A stretch of DNA of 64,000 bases from Rutidosis leptorrhynchoides (Eukaryota; Streptophyta; Magnoliopsida; Asterales; Asteraceae), in contig NC_092335.1 of NCBI RefSeq assembly GCF_046630445.1, positions 627,409,501 to 627,473,500 on the forward strand, read 5' to 3'. The translations under genes were made by a program, and so were the position numbers. The first letter of the stretch is position 1, and the number at the start of each line of letters is the position of its first letter. The notes beneath the pieces are model-generated. The model worked only from the letters and a program-made list of their open reading frames with translations. It had not been told where the DNA came from and did no database searches. Positions 38,489 through 50,337 of the stretch are shown here, piece by piece.

Positions 38489-40600
38489 GGTACGTTTCAT
38501 TTTAATAGATACGTCCTTTGATTATTTATTTTGTGCCGATGAGTTTGAGTTGTTAAATGCCTTGTGCTGTGCATATTGTTGTTATGGGTGACGTTCCTAA
38601 TGGAAGTACCCTATGGTGACAATTGATTGTTGGGCGAAGGGTGTAAGACTTGGTGCAACCAAGCATTCCTTAGTATTTGGAAATGTTTCTACCAAGCCAT
38701 GGGAATGAGTTTTGGTGTTCGGTTGCTAAGCGCATGTTCGCTTTCGTGTTGAAATTGATGAACCATGAGGTTCGTCGGATGGATTGGAACCCTTAAGATC
38801 GAGTGTTTTGGATCTCGATGTATGTGGGTAATGGAGTCTACATGACGCGACATTAGGTGCCTCTTTCATACCTACTAGCGTAGTGTTCGACTCCGATTGT
38901 GTTGCGGTTACATTGTACTTAGGGTACCGGAGAGAAACCCTTAAGTACATGAGTGACTAGGTGGAATTTGACAAACTAAAGCAATTGGATGATTGTGGGG
39001 GTATGGTTTGTGTAATCGTGGTACACTTTTCGTTCGAAGTGTTTAAGGATTGATTGAAATCCTTCGTGTGCTCAAGGTTAGAGCAAGATATGGTGATGGG
39101 TCGTGTGAACCCAATTGTTGGTAAAGTCTACCTCTGGTAGCATAGTACGAGTTGTGGATATGGAACGTAGTTCCAAGTGGGGGAGTTACACTCCCGCACG
39201 AGGAGACCTTAGGGTGAGAATTCGGATAATGCTTATGGTAGATCCAAAACTTGTGTTGGGACCTAGTTTTGGTCGATTTGTGGTGGAGTACAATTTCGGT
39301 TAAATTGTACTGTTGGCTTGGATTTAAATTATCATCGAGGTGGTAATGTGGTAAATCTCGTTGAGAGATAAAGGACGTGTTTGGCGAGCAAGGTGAAATC
39401 CCTCGGTTAAGGGATGTGCGTGGTAGATTCTCCTTTTAGAAAATTATTATTCCGTACCTATGTTTGATATAGGTGGTTCTTGCTCGATTGTGTGAATGGT
39501 TAGTGGTATCCGTTAGGATTCACTATGGCGTAGCAGAGCGCGATGTTACGCTACTCGTTGTTCGAGGCCAAAAGGGCGTTGATTGGTGAAGCATGACCTT
39601 CGGGGTCCGCTGACCACCAATCATGACCTTCGAGGTCCGCTGACTTCATCATGGTATTGTTGATTGGTGAAGCATGACCTTCGGGGTCCGCTGACTTCAT
39701 CATGGTATTGTTGATTGGTGAAGCATGACCTTCGGGGTCCGCTGACTTCATCATGGGAGTAGTGACATATCGGTGAAGCATGACCGTTGACGGGGTTCGC
39801 TGACTTCATCTGATGTTGAGTGATATATCAGTTGTTTTATACACCGATGGTGGGGTCGTAAGGACCGTGTGGTGTGATCTATCGGTTGTTTTATACACCG
39901 ATGGTGGAATTGTGAGGACCATGTTGTGTGATTAGTGATACGATAGCCGTGTTTCGCTCACATGTTGTTACGGGTGTGACAATAGTCGATTTTGTACATC
40001 TTAGGATTAGCGTTGCCATAGTCATTTTGGGCGCTTTTGGTTCTAGCCGTTTGTTTATGATGGTTCGGTAGTTGCGTATTGGTCGTATTGCGCACTACAA
40101 GGGATGTTAAGTGGTAAGTGTTATCCGTAAGGATTCGCTTTTATTCGGTCTTCTTCGGTTTGATGGTTGACTTTATTTTGGCTTGTGGTTGTTACTAGCG
40201 ATGTACTTGGCATAGTACGCTAGAAGTTGATATCTCGGTACGAGATTGGTTGAGTTTTTTCCGATGTGAGGGATTGAGTTAGTGTTAGTGCTCGGAATTG
40301 TGGACTTGATAAATCGCAGATGACGATTTAGTTGTTAAGGGTAACTCTTTGAGAAGGATTACCTAGAGGAGTTAGAAGAATACATGGTGATTCCTTGTAT
40401 TCTAAGTGATTGTTGTAAACTTCGGTTGTTGCGTGTATTGCACGGCTCAGAATGCGTGCAAGTGTGTGTCTTAGTTAATGGATTAGTCCTTGGGTTAATG
40501 AGTAATGTGATGAAAGTCAGATTGAAACGTTTGTTGAGAACCGTAGTGTGTCGGTTTGGATTGATTAAGTGATTAGGATCACGAGGACGTGATCGAATCT
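38489..40600 (+). other. Noncoding internal region of the gag-only element
   Basis: No protease, reverse transcriptase or integrase motif could be read in any frame. It contains a 51-bp tandem array at 39580-39811 and a short duplication of a segment reading ATCGGTTGTTTTATACACCG (near 39827 and 39881). Confidence 0.6.
39580..39811 (+). repeat. 51-bp tandem repeats
   Basis: Two complete 51-base units (39661 and 39712) with core TGAAGCATGACCTTCGGGGT, preceded by a unit with an internal duplication (from 39580) and followed by a diverged partial unit. Confidence 0.85.
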
Positions 40601-40613
40601 AAGTGGGGAGAGT
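40601..40613 (+). other. Polypurine tract of the gag-only element
   Basis: AAGTGGGGAGAGT directly before the 3' LTR start at 40614. Confidence 0.8.
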
Positions 40614-40888
40614 TGTAACACCCCGTTTTTCTAAACATGACGCTCGGGGCGTCATTTGAAGTCCAAGAATGATTATTTAATAGTTTGGATGTAATGCATT
40701 GACCACGATTGACTTTGGGATGTTTTAAAAGTGAAATTGGAGTACATCAGGTAAACTGTCGAGTTTGAGTGCAGTTTGTGGCGTTCTGGTGCGTCGCGTT
40801 CCGTGACAAACATGCTTGAAACGAGACAACTTCTGATGGTGATTTCTGTCCACTTTGTCGCGTTTGAGTGTTGTGTGTCGCGTATTGG

Positions 40889-40925
40889 TGTCGCGAAACG
40901 CGACAAGGTGTCGCGAAACGCGACA
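40889..40925 (+). promoter_or_regulatory. Perfect palindrome pair in the 3' LTR
   Basis: TGTCGCGAAACGCGACA occurs twice (40889-40905 and 40909-40925), three bases apart: 7-base arms around AAA. It lies about 135 bases before the CT/GA-rich leader-like segment. Confidence 0.65.
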
Positions 40926-42077
40926 AATGTCGTTGTAATGACATTATTAACCCATTTTAATGGAATCTTTTGAGGGTGTTTTGGTAAATTCACTTATGGC
41001 CGGTTCTAGAGCCATAAGACTGATTCAAGGCTCATATTATCCTTATTTTCACTCAAAAACACTTTCACCTTCAAACCCTAGAGAGAGAGGAGAGTTTTAG
41101 AGAGAGAGAACTCCATTTGGAGAAGAAGGAGGTTGTTTCGGGTCAAACCTCAAGTGTTAAAGTTGTTCATCTCGTCAACGGCATCATTTTGGTGGTATTG
41201 GTAAGTCTCAACTCTGAATTTCATCTTTGTAATTTGATATTCAAGTTTAGGGTTTTGAGCTAGTTAGTTGTAAAACCCATTTAGGAGGTGAAATGGGTAA
41301 TTGTAACTAGTTATTGTTGATGTTGGTGGGTTTTGGGTTGGTTAATGATTTAACCATGTTTAAGGCTTGTATGTAGCTTGTAATCACTAGTATTAGTGAT
41401 TATAGAAGTGTTGGAACCACTTTGGGTGTATTTTGGTTAACTAATTTTGAAATGGGTCAAATTAGGGTTAAGGTGTCATATTGGGCAAGATTGGTATTTA
41501 ACGCCTATGCTTGGGTTTAATTGGTATATTAGGACCATTGTCACTTGTGTTGGTGATCATTGGCTAGTTTTGGCGCGGTTTGAGCTTGGAAGTGCATTTG
41601 GGTCGAAATTGCACTATTTGACAATTTGGGTCGATTTGTAAATCCACCCTTATTGTGTTGTTGTATTTGTGTTAATGGAATAGGTACTTTCCATTGGCGT
41701 GTTGCGGATTACTTGGTTGCATTCATCAAGGCTTAAGGTGAGTGTTAATATCCTATGTGCATATGTATGTGTAGGATGGGTGCGGGTCGGGTGAAGTGGT
41801 TCTCGGTCATAGAGTTCACTTCACATATAGGTGGATTGATGGACTTGTGTATAGGTCCAATTAGCACGGTTGTGCGTTTTGGTTGACCACCTTTAGCGAG
41901 GTGCACACTTTGTGTGTACGTTATCACATGGGCATGTGATGTGGATTATATAACCCCAATGGCGAAGGGTTAATATTGTGAGTGGAGTATTTATACGTAC
42001 GTGTATATGGCGTATCTATTTGTGGGTGTTATGGCATGAACCATCGAGCCGGTAGTGCAGTAACATGTGTGCGATAA

Positions 42078-42373
42078 GATGTGAACCACGTACCGGTAGC
42101 ATCGAGTGTGAACCACGTGCCGGTAGCACTATAAATATAATGATGTGAACCACGTGCCGGTAGCATCGAGTGTGAACCACGTGCCGGTAGCACTATAAAT
42201 ATAATGATGTGAACCACGTGCCGGTAGCATCGAGTGTGAACCACGTGCCGGTAGCATTATAAAATGAGCGTGAACCACGTGCCGGTAGCGTCGAAGTGTG
42301 AACCACGTGCCGGTAGCACTATAAAGAGTGAGACTCAAATGCGTATGGTGTGAACCACGTGCCGGTAGCACCA
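42078..42373 (+). repeat. Tandem array with CACGTG boxes, 3' LTR
   Basis: Nine units as in the 5' LTR; eight keep CACGTG. It lies about 2.4 kb upstream of the ABRE-like sites of the ABI5 promoter. Confidence 0.85.
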
Positions 42374-43074
42374 TAGCGTTATGGTTAACCATATTATGTT
42401 GTTGGATATTGTTTAGCATGTTAAATATTGTATACGTATATTGTTGTATTGTTGTGATGTAGCTAACCCTCCGGGTGTAGCTCATTGGCGTTGTTCACCT
42501 CGTCGTTGGTGAACTAACTTATGCTTTGTTGATATATTTAGCTTGTGCTTAGAGATCGTACGGTATACTTAGTGTAGTTGCCTTTACTTGGATGCTTCGG
42601 TATGCGGTATTTAACTTTCTTGTGGCGTGTCCATTTTATACATATATATGTATGTAGTATATTATCACTCACTAACCGTTAGCTTACCCTCTCGTTGTTG
42701 ATATTTTTATAGGTTCGCATGCTTGGCGGCTCGGGTAAGCTTGGGGATTAGAGATCTTGGCTAGGTTGCTTTAGAAGATCTTGCTTTTGGACTCGATTAG
42801 GATTTGGGTAGCGTAGTCCCAAATCACCATGTTCGGTTTAGTGTAAACGTAACTAGTCGGGTCATAATGATTATAACCTGTTTACTATTTAATTAATGAA
42901 CCATTGCATTAGGGAGTTTAAACTATTAATGTATGTTTTAAGTTCGTTGAACTTACTTTGGTAACAAATATGTTTTGGAAATTGTGTAATGGGACCTAAA
43001 ATATTATTTAACGCGTATTAAAAGGAAAAAATTTTATGGGCCGGTTTTAATACGGGTTGGGTTGTTTCACATCT

Positions 43075-44153
43075 GACTCCTCAGATTCCTCCCAATCTGA
43101 GACCACATCTCCATCGATATCTAGTTCAACAGGTACCTGCGTTTCATGAATTAGGACATATTTGAACAATCACTCGGCTAGTAATTTCACGACCCCATTA
43201 ACCAATTCTGAATCCCACGTGTGTATTAACACACTGCCAGCAACCAAATTTTGTTTGCCATGAGTAATGTTGCAATTTCGAAAATCCAAAGGGATACCCC
43301 ACCATCTGGCTATGGATTCGAAGGTTGAGGAGCACTAATATTGAAACGGTACCCCCTTAATGTCCTCCCACACAATACGTCCAGGATCAATGTGTTCACC
43401 ATCCCACAACGTAATGTTACTGAAACACTTGCGAATTGGGTGGTTTTGATTGTTGAGGACAGAATGTGCAGTCTCCGACGCCTCACAAATGCACGCTACA
43501 TGTAACCCACCTAGGTATTTCAAATGGAACCCCGAACCTGCATCTACTTTGCCAAGAGTTGAGATAAGATTGAGATAACCTAAATTCTTAATCACACCAA
43601 TCAAGATTTTGCCTTCAAGCTCAACCACCGAGTTAACCTTCTCAACCTCCACCACCCTAACCTTTTCGAAATCCCTAGTATTCTTTGAAAATTTCTTTTT
43701 TCTAATTAACTTGAAACGAAAGTCAGAAGGTTGCAATCTTCCAGACCGTTTTGGGTTAACCCTAGTACCATATGCCTCCCTAAGATCAGGAAAGTCCTCC
43801 TTCAAATGAGATTGGCCATTGTAATCACCAACCAGATTTTTGGGAATCCACGCCTGATGTATCTCCTTCCTATTGCCATCCAATCTTACCTTACTGTCAT
43901 GACGATTGCTGTGAAAAGGCTCTGACCTAGCTGTAGCTTTGAAAATACGTATTGGCCGGTCATGGAACATGATAGATTCCAGATTTCTTAGCATCTTAGC
44001 CTCATCTTCCACCCAAAAAAATCTCGCAAAAGCAAACTTATTACCATTCTTGAGTCTTTTACCGGCAACATATATATCTCGAAGATCACCAAATTGTTTG
44101 AAAACTCTCCATAAACAAGGAACACTCCAATGATCATCAAAATTGAAGAACAT
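43075..44153 (-). pseudogene. LINE ORF1, 5' part with RRM-like domain
   Basis: Starts around MFFNFDDHW (ATG at 44153; the frame is open to TTG at 44165 and slightly beyond). Residues 1-80 look like an RNA-recognition motif: FMFFNFDDHWSVPCLWRVF, FGDLRDIYVAGKRL and FAFARFFWVEDEA. This is usual for plant L1 ORF1 proteins that bind LINE RNA. A basic linker and a further conserved region follow. Stops lie at 43335-43337 and near 43160; the frame then runs into the gag-only element at 43075. The 3' part is at 33747-34786. Confidence 0.8.
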
Positions 44154-44338
44154 GAATGACGTCAATCGAAGACCGAAGAACCTTGTGACCGGAACCCTTG
44201 AGCTACCTCTATACGATCCCTAACCCCTTTCGAACCCGCCGTGTGCACATGCCTTGACAGAATTTGTTTCTCTCTCCTCACACTCTCTCACACACTCACC
44301 CATAGTTGTTAGGCCACACAAATTTAACCTATGAATAT

Positions 44339-45059
44339 GCAACCCAAAAAACCCCGCCGCATCGCGCGGATCACTTTTGCTAGTATTAATACAATTTTAA
44401 AAGAAGATGCATGCATCAATGTCCCATTTCTATATGGAATATCCGTGTAACTTGTAAGAGATCAAGTCATACTCGTAAACTCATTTTCTTGAAAATGAAA
44501 ATCTTTGTCTAATTCATAAGATAAGCAATACGCATATATCCCATGTGTATTCAAGCTCGTACAGAAGTGATACAAGTATAAATACTCATTGGTTTTCACC
44601 AAACTTTTTACAATTTCCAAATATGATTTTATAAACCCGATCCAACAAAATATCAAATCAAAATACATATACGGATTAATAAACATCCCTATCAGACAAA
44701 ACGAAATTGTTAAAAGCCTTACGTAATCAAATACGTCACATCTATTAAAAAGGCCATGGTATCTGAAATACAAAGGACACGTGTAGCAATATTAAACATG
44801 TTACAAACTACGATGTTGCTATAATTTAGACACCTGTCCAAGACGTGTCAATAAAATAATTTAACGACAACTACCAAAATACGCTTCTGCCTATCATCTT
44901 CTATCTTTTCATTGTTTTCTTTTGCATGAAATTTGCAGTCATCCTCTAATATTTCACCATGGTGTCACCTTTATTTTATTATTTGTAATTGTTTAATTTG
45001 ATCGACTATTTTATCCTTTTTTACTGGGACCCACACTGGCTAATTGGCTATCCATATTT
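44339..45059 (+). promoter_or_regulatory. ABI5 promoter region
   Basis: 720 bases between the LINE duplication and the inferred leader of the ABI5 gene. ACACGTGT (44777-44784) and ACGTGTC (44843-44849) are ABA-response-element-like G-box sites, 58 bases apart. ABI5-type factors bind such sites, so autoregulation is possible (inference). No clear TATA box was identified. Confidence 0.5.
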
Positions 45060-46648
45060 CTTTGTCTTCAACACCACCAACTGCAAGTTTCTGCAACTTC
45101 AATTCCCTTTACTTCCACATTTTCTCTCTCTAAAATTTTCTGAGTAAAAGGGTGGTTATTCGTATAAAGATGGTAGCTTTTAGGTAAGCTGGTTGATTCG
45201 GTTATTGGGTATTGCTTAGATTTGTTTAATTTGAGCTGGTTTGAAATGGGCCAGTTAGTGGTATGAATGGTTTCAAGATTTTGAAATTTGAAGATTGTGA
45301 TTAGAATAGATCTACTAATTGCCACCATTGAAGGTATGATGCATGCACTTGAAACTTTATTAGTTTTAATTAATCTTGTTTTTATATAGATTCTTTATGT
45401 GCGTTAAGATAGTGTTTGATTGAGCAATTCTCAATGTGTTTCAAGATGTCAAATCCGGATAATTTGTTAATTTGAGGGTATTTTGCTAGTAATAGAAAGG
45501 TTTTACTTAATCATATGATCTATAAATAGTAAATTTAAGCGACGCATTCTTAGTCAGGGAGGCAAATTTATTGTACTTTCCATACTAAGTGATGAGCTAT
45601 GTACTATACTTGTTGTCCATAAAATATTGATTATTCATAATGATCCCCGTTTCAAAACTGTTTTGGAATTTTATTTCATTTAAGATTAGATTTGATAAGT
45701 TGCAATGAATTTATTACAAAAAATGATCGAAATTGAAGATTTTAATGACATCTAGCCGATATATGTTTTTGCAGTGGACAATTATATTTTGAGACCAAAA
45801 AAGGAGTATCAGTAATTAATAATCACTAGAATATATAGATAGAATTTTTTATTTTAATTTTGAAATTCATGATGATTAGCCTTAAGTATACATACTACTA
45901 ACTAAATTAACAATTGAAGTAATAAGGGTCATTAAATGGCAAAAATTATTACTGTACTCTATATAGTAGTTGGTTGATTTTGTGATATGTCGATGGATTA
46001 CTATGCACAAGTGAGATTAATGTTCATGTGCTTGCTAGTTGCTACTCTAATACAATTTGTGGATATTGAATTTTGATGCATGTATGTCTAATGTGTAACT
46101 TATATTGTACTCGGTATGATATAGACTGTAAATATTTGATGGTTACATGTTCAAAAAGAATATTAATCAAAAGAAAATGGTAGTTCGTTTTACCGCTATG
46201 TCAAAATGACACAATGACACATTCATTTGACACTTTATAAAGATTCAATACCAATGGGTGGTTTCATATAAAAACTTGTACTAAAAAGCCGTAAAATTAT
46301 TTGAGGATAAGCTTAGCATTTTTCTCAGAATTTGTGGGTCGTCCCATCTACTCCTTGATCTAGCATAACTATTGAAGTAGTTTTAACTGCGTCACAATAC
46401 CGTTAGCTAGCATCAGTAATTGATCATTAATTACTGGGACGAAAAGTCACCATATATAACGTCATGTCATTTAATATTTCCTTTCATAAACTACCGAGTG
46501 GATATATGTTGGAAACTCGATTAGATATATATTGTTTCGTAGTTTTTGCTTATATTTATATGTATGATGTTTAAATTGATCATATTCTTCATTTAGTTTC
46601 CATTTGATTATTATTCTAACTTATCATAACTATCAGAAAAGTAAACGA
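45060..46648 (+). other. ABI5 5' UTR with a leader intron (inferred)
   Basis: A CT-rich leader-like segment at about 45060-45333 ends in GAAG|GTATGA. The next good acceptor before the start codon is ACTATCAG at 46629-46636. This would be a 1.3-kb intron in the leader. Another donor (TTTTAG|GTAAGC at about 45183) is possible. The intron is AT-rich with nothing else recognisable. Confidence 0.45.
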
Positions 46649-48367
46649 ATGGTGGTTAACGATACAGAAATCATGTCTACCGGAGAAGTCGAATCACCTA
46701 TGCATTCTGATCAACGCCAATCTCGGAACGATGTTCATAATGTCGGACTCGGGCCCCAACTCGGTCGACAATCGTCCATCTACTCCCTCACTTTGGATGA
46801 GTTTCAACACACTATTAACGAAAGTGGAAAGAATTTTGGGTCAATGAATATGGATGAGTTTCTCAACAGCATTTGGACTGCCGAAGAAAACCAGGCCCAA
46901 GCCCAAGTCTACCCTTCAGCCATCAACACTTCTTCTGGCCCTACCGCCTCCACTTCCGCTGCCGTGGCGGCTAACGGTGCGGGTAGCAGCGGACAAGTTT
47001 TCATGGGAATCAACACAAGTTCGGCTGAACCTACTTTGAATATTGCTAGGCAAGGATCGTTAACCCTCCCGGGCCCATTATCTCGTAAAACGGTTGACGA
47101 GGTTTGGTCAGAAATTCAAAAAACACAACATGATTACCCGCAACGAAATACTGAAAATAACGATCAAGTTACCGGTTCCACTGAACGTCAACCTACATAT
47201 GGAGAAATGACACTTGAAGATTTTTTGGTCAAGGCCGGTGTTGTTCGGGAACAAAACCAAGCGAATGCGAATGCTTCACTGATTCAGCAACAACCACCTC
47301 CTTTTGGGCTATACCCGAATGGGAACAATCGTGTTGTTGGGCCTGGGCCGCCACCTGGATCAGCCCACATGGTAAGGCCCATGATGGGTATAAATCCAGG
47401 TGGTGGCGGGACAGTCATCCCGCCTTACTCACAGCTACCAGGTTATCACGGAGGAAAACGGAGCAGCGGTTACCAAGCGCAACCACCGGCATGTTATGGC
47501 GGCATGGTTGGAAATGGAGGTGGTGTTGGTGGTGGTTATGGGCAGGGGTTAACGATCGGGTCGCCTGCAAGTCCCGTATCTTCTGATGGGATTGCTACTA
47601 GTCAGCTCGATAACGGGAATCAGTATGGATTGGATATGGGCGGCATAAGGGGAAGCAGGAAGCGGATAATTGATGGTCCGGTTGAGAAAGTGGTGGAGAG
47701 GCGGCAACGAAGGATGATTAAAAATCGAGAGTCAGCTGCAAGGTCACGTGCAAGAAAACAGGTACATGAACATTTATGTTATAATTATGGATTTATTTTA
47801 TTGTTAGACTTGATGCATAAGTAATACTCCGTAGTACATTAATTGTTGGATGCTAACCACCAATTGCTCAATATCTGCAACCAACAGTTATAATTATTTT
47901 GTGCGTAAAATTTAATTTTACATAACCTGATCAGTTAAGTAAACTTTAAGGTGTCGTTATTAGTCAAACTCATTCGGTTTGCTTTTTGTAAGGCGTATAC
48001 CGTTGAGTTGGAGGCAGAGTTAAACATGTTAAAGGAGGAGAATGCTCAACTCAAGCAAGCTTTGGTAAGAATCAAGTATTTTAATGTTATTACAGATTTA
48101 AGTTATTATCAAAACGGAATCGCGTACTCAATAGTTTTTCATGATGAACAGGCAGAATTAGAGAGAAAACGAAAACAACAGGTGTTGACATCTTTTAGCT
48201 AGATTGATCTATGTGGAATGATAATTTTATTTCGTTTTAGTAAAACTTAATATTGTATTGTGCAGTTTTTTGAAGAAATAAGGATGAAAGCAATGCCAAA
48301 AACTCAAAAGCCCAAGGACAAGTCGAAATCGAGGATACTAAGGAGAACGGTGAGCTGTCCGACCTGA
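46649..48367 (+). CDS. ABI5: ABI5-type bZIP transcription factor
   Basis: Four coding exons with GT/AG borders, all joined in phase 0: 46649-47761, 47993-48064, 48152-48181 and 48266-48367; 438 residues. Group A bZIP conserved blocks appear in order: C1 LGRQSSIYSLTLDEFQHT (about 33-50), C2 GKNFGSMNMDEFLNSIW, C3 TVDEVWSEIQKTQ and a second TYGEMTLEDFLVKAGV. A Gly/Pro/Gln-rich stretch precedes the basic region VERRQRRMIKNRESAARSRA (about 349-368). A leucine zipper follows in exons 2-3 (AYTVELEAELNMLKEEN). The end, LRRTVSCPT, fits the C4 phosphorylation/14-3-3-type motif and resembles ABI5 rather than the shorter AREB3/EEL relatives; length also suits ABI5. The factor binds ABRE sites and mediates abscisic-acid responses in seeds and seedlings. 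No damage seen. Confidence 0.93.
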
Positions 48368-49141
48368 TGATCGACTGAACTCGAATGAAATCCGAGTTTA
48401 TGGATACAAGTACTGTTTTTGTTTTTGCTAAACTGCTATATAGATTAAGTTTGAATAATAGAGGTTAAGGTTATAATATAATATTATAGGTGTTTTTTTT
48501 TCTATCTTTTATATTGCAAACAGACCCAACTGAAGGTGTATTTGCCGGTTGAATGTATAGTGTAGCGTCCTGTAAAAGTTTTTTACTGCCCATGTATGAA
48601 TCTCGCGTGACTTATTGAGTCATTATTGTCGATACTCTTTTTGCATATCTGCTTGTAAATCTTGCATTCGTCGACATAAGATGGTGTACGTTAAGAGATG
48701 AATGAAACACGCTATGAACTGAACTTGTGTTTTTAACTATTCGACTTGTTCAACAAAAAGTTGAGGTTAGACATCGAGTTTTAGCTTTCGATTGTATGTC
48801 TGAACGAGATGTACAGAACATGTGTATAGTTCATTATGGCATTTACAGATATCGAACTTGTATGCGAATGTTACTTTGTACTGTTCTGTAATACTTTATC
48901 GGTTGTGTGTGGATGTCTTAACACTTTTGTAACATGTGGTGTGTGGTTTATAAGTACAAGTATTCAGTAACACCATTTCTTTAAGTTAGTTTTTGGGTTT
49001 GAGTTCTACATTTGGGTTTATGCCTACACTGGCCAGGTTATCCTAGGTATAGTTTCCAATCTTCCTCGGTTAGTTCCAGAAAAAATGACGCAATTTTATC
49101 TGTTTTTACTTGAAGTCACATATAGACCCATTGGATGATTT
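48368..49141 (+). other. ABI5 3' UTR and intergenic DNA
   Basis: No gene seen. The 3' UTR probably ends within 48600-48730, judged only by AT-rich AATGAA-type sequence. Confidence 0.4.
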
Positions 49142-49443
49142 TGTTAGGAATTCGGAATGCCTCAACAAGACAAGTGATTTAAAACAATCACTAACCCACG
49201 AACGATAAACGAATAATAAAGCGTAGAACGATAAAGAGAGACGGCACGGGATTTAACGTGGTTATATCCCAACTACAAAAGGCGGAGAAGAGTTTACTCC
49301 ACGAGCGTAAATCAGAGATTTTTCACTATATTTTTCGTTCACATAATTTATGGGTTACATAGAGTTTTATATATAGGCAAAAACAAATAAGGAAACAACT
49401 TTGAGAACAACTTTCTTTAATCTAGAAACTTCTGGCCGACGAG
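49142..49443. mobile_element. Probable LTR-element fragment
   Basis: Begins TGTTAGGAATTCGG and includes GGATTTAACGTGGTTATATCC and AAAGGCGGAGAAGAGTTTACTCC, a style common in plant LTR elements. It is cut on the right by the element at 49444, and no second copy is present, so the class is uncertain. Confidence 0.3.
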
Positions 49444-50060
49444 TGATAATGCTAAAAACGAACATATATTTCATAGCATTATCCCTCAAGAAAGACAAGC
49501 TTTTAGTTACAATTGTTCTATTTACAAGTGATATTCGTTTAAATAATAAAAGGTGAAGACAAAAGACAGATTCGACGAATTGAACACGCAAACGACCAAA
49601 AAGCTAAAAAGTACAAAGTACAATCAAAGTGGTTCAAATTATTGGTGAGAAACGTCTAAAAATTACAAGAGTACAAGACGCGAAACGCAAAATACAAGAT
49701 ATTAAATTGTACGCAAGGACGTTCGAAAATCCGGAACCGGGACCAAAGTCAACTCTCAACGCTCGACGCAACGGACTAAAAATTACAAGTCAACTATGCA
49801 CATAAATATAATATAATATTTAAATAATTCTTAAAATTATTTATATATTATATTTATTTATTAAATCCGTCGGCAAGAAAGAAAACAAAGTAACCTGAGC
49901 TGGAAAAAGTGGCCATGCGATCGCATGGCCTAGAAGCACATTTTTCATGCGATCGCATGGAAGTAGGTGACAGGCCACATGCTATAAATTTCGCGGTTTT
50001 GGCTCAGTTTATAACCATCCTTTCTCTCTATCTCACTCGTATAATATATATATATATTAC
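49444..50060 (+). repeat. Truncated 5' LTR of element X
   Basis: Starts TGATAATGC like the LTRs at 2216 and 14084 and follows LTR C closely to the AT microsatellite at about 50041-50057. It then jumps into ORF1-like intron sequence (ATTCATGAACTTGATT at 50061). Confidence 0.8.
49911..49989 (+). promoter_or_regulatory. Palindrome pair plus TATA box, LTR X
   Basis: GGCCATGCGATCGCATGGCC (49911-49930), a perfect 20-bp palindrome, and CATGCGATCGCATG (49946-49959). CTATAAAT starts at 49982, 22 bases after the second. Same type as LTR C, not as LTR D. Confidence 0.7.
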
Positions 50061-50337
50061 ATTCATGAACTTGATTAATTTGATATATTTGCCATTTGAG
50101 ACTTGTTTAATTATTAGTAATGAATATTTTGACATGTTATTTGAGTTAAATGCTTATGAATTTTGTATACATTTTCATATGTGCTTATTTGAAAAGTGTA
50201 GAATTGTGAAAAATTGTGAAAATGTGTATAAGTTTAATTTTTGATTTAACATGTTATAGTGATTGTTTTAAGTTGTTATTTTGCTAACACTAATGCATAT
50301 TTGGATGCACAAATTTTGTGTTTAATGTGTTTTGCAG

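Larger units (their letters stand above)
34792..43069 (+). mobile_element. Gag-only LTR retrotransposon (TR-GAG-like), young
   Basis: 8278 bp inserted in LINE ORF1, flanked by a perfect CATCT duplication (34787-34791 and 43070-43074). The LTRs (2457 and 2456 bp) are almost identical, so insertion was recent. An initiator-tRNA-Met primer site lies at 37251 and a polypurine tract at 40601. The 3.4-kb internal part encodes only gag; no pol motifs were seen. Non-autonomous elements that keep LTRs and gag alone are known in plants as TR-GAG elements; membership of that group is inference. Confidence 0.9.
40614..43069 (+). repeat. 3' LTR of the gag-only element
   Basis: 2456 bp, TGTAACACCC to GGGTTGTTTCA, followed by CATCT. 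Differences from the 5' LTR are scattered single bases, several of them transitions at CG sites in the 5' copy. Confidence 0.9.
29914..44328 (-). mobile_element. L1-type LINE, full length but decayed and interrupted
   Basis: A 10-bp duplication CTATGAATAT flanks it (29904-29913 and 44329-44338). The 3' end, on the minus strand, is a poly(A) run at about 29914-29929. Removing the nested LTR element (34792-43069 plus its 5-bp duplication) leaves about 6.1 kb, the normal size of a plant L1. ORF1 with an RRM-like domain comes first, then ORF2 with endonuclease, reverse transcriptase and a C-terminal zinc-binding domain. Frameshifts and stops make it inactive. Confidence 0.9.

Noticed and set aside
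39551-39809. Minus-strand repeat-protein-like frames
   Set aside because: Translation of the 51-bp tandem repeat inside a noncoding part of the gag-only element.
36206-42485. Minus-strand frames with repeated GTWFTLDATGTWFTS
   Set aside because: Artefact of the tandem CACGTG array in both LTRs.
46604-46648. Upstream extension of the ABI5 frame
   Set aside because: It begins at TTG, and an acceptor-like AG lies at 46635-46636; ATG at 46649 matches the family start (MVxxxTE type).
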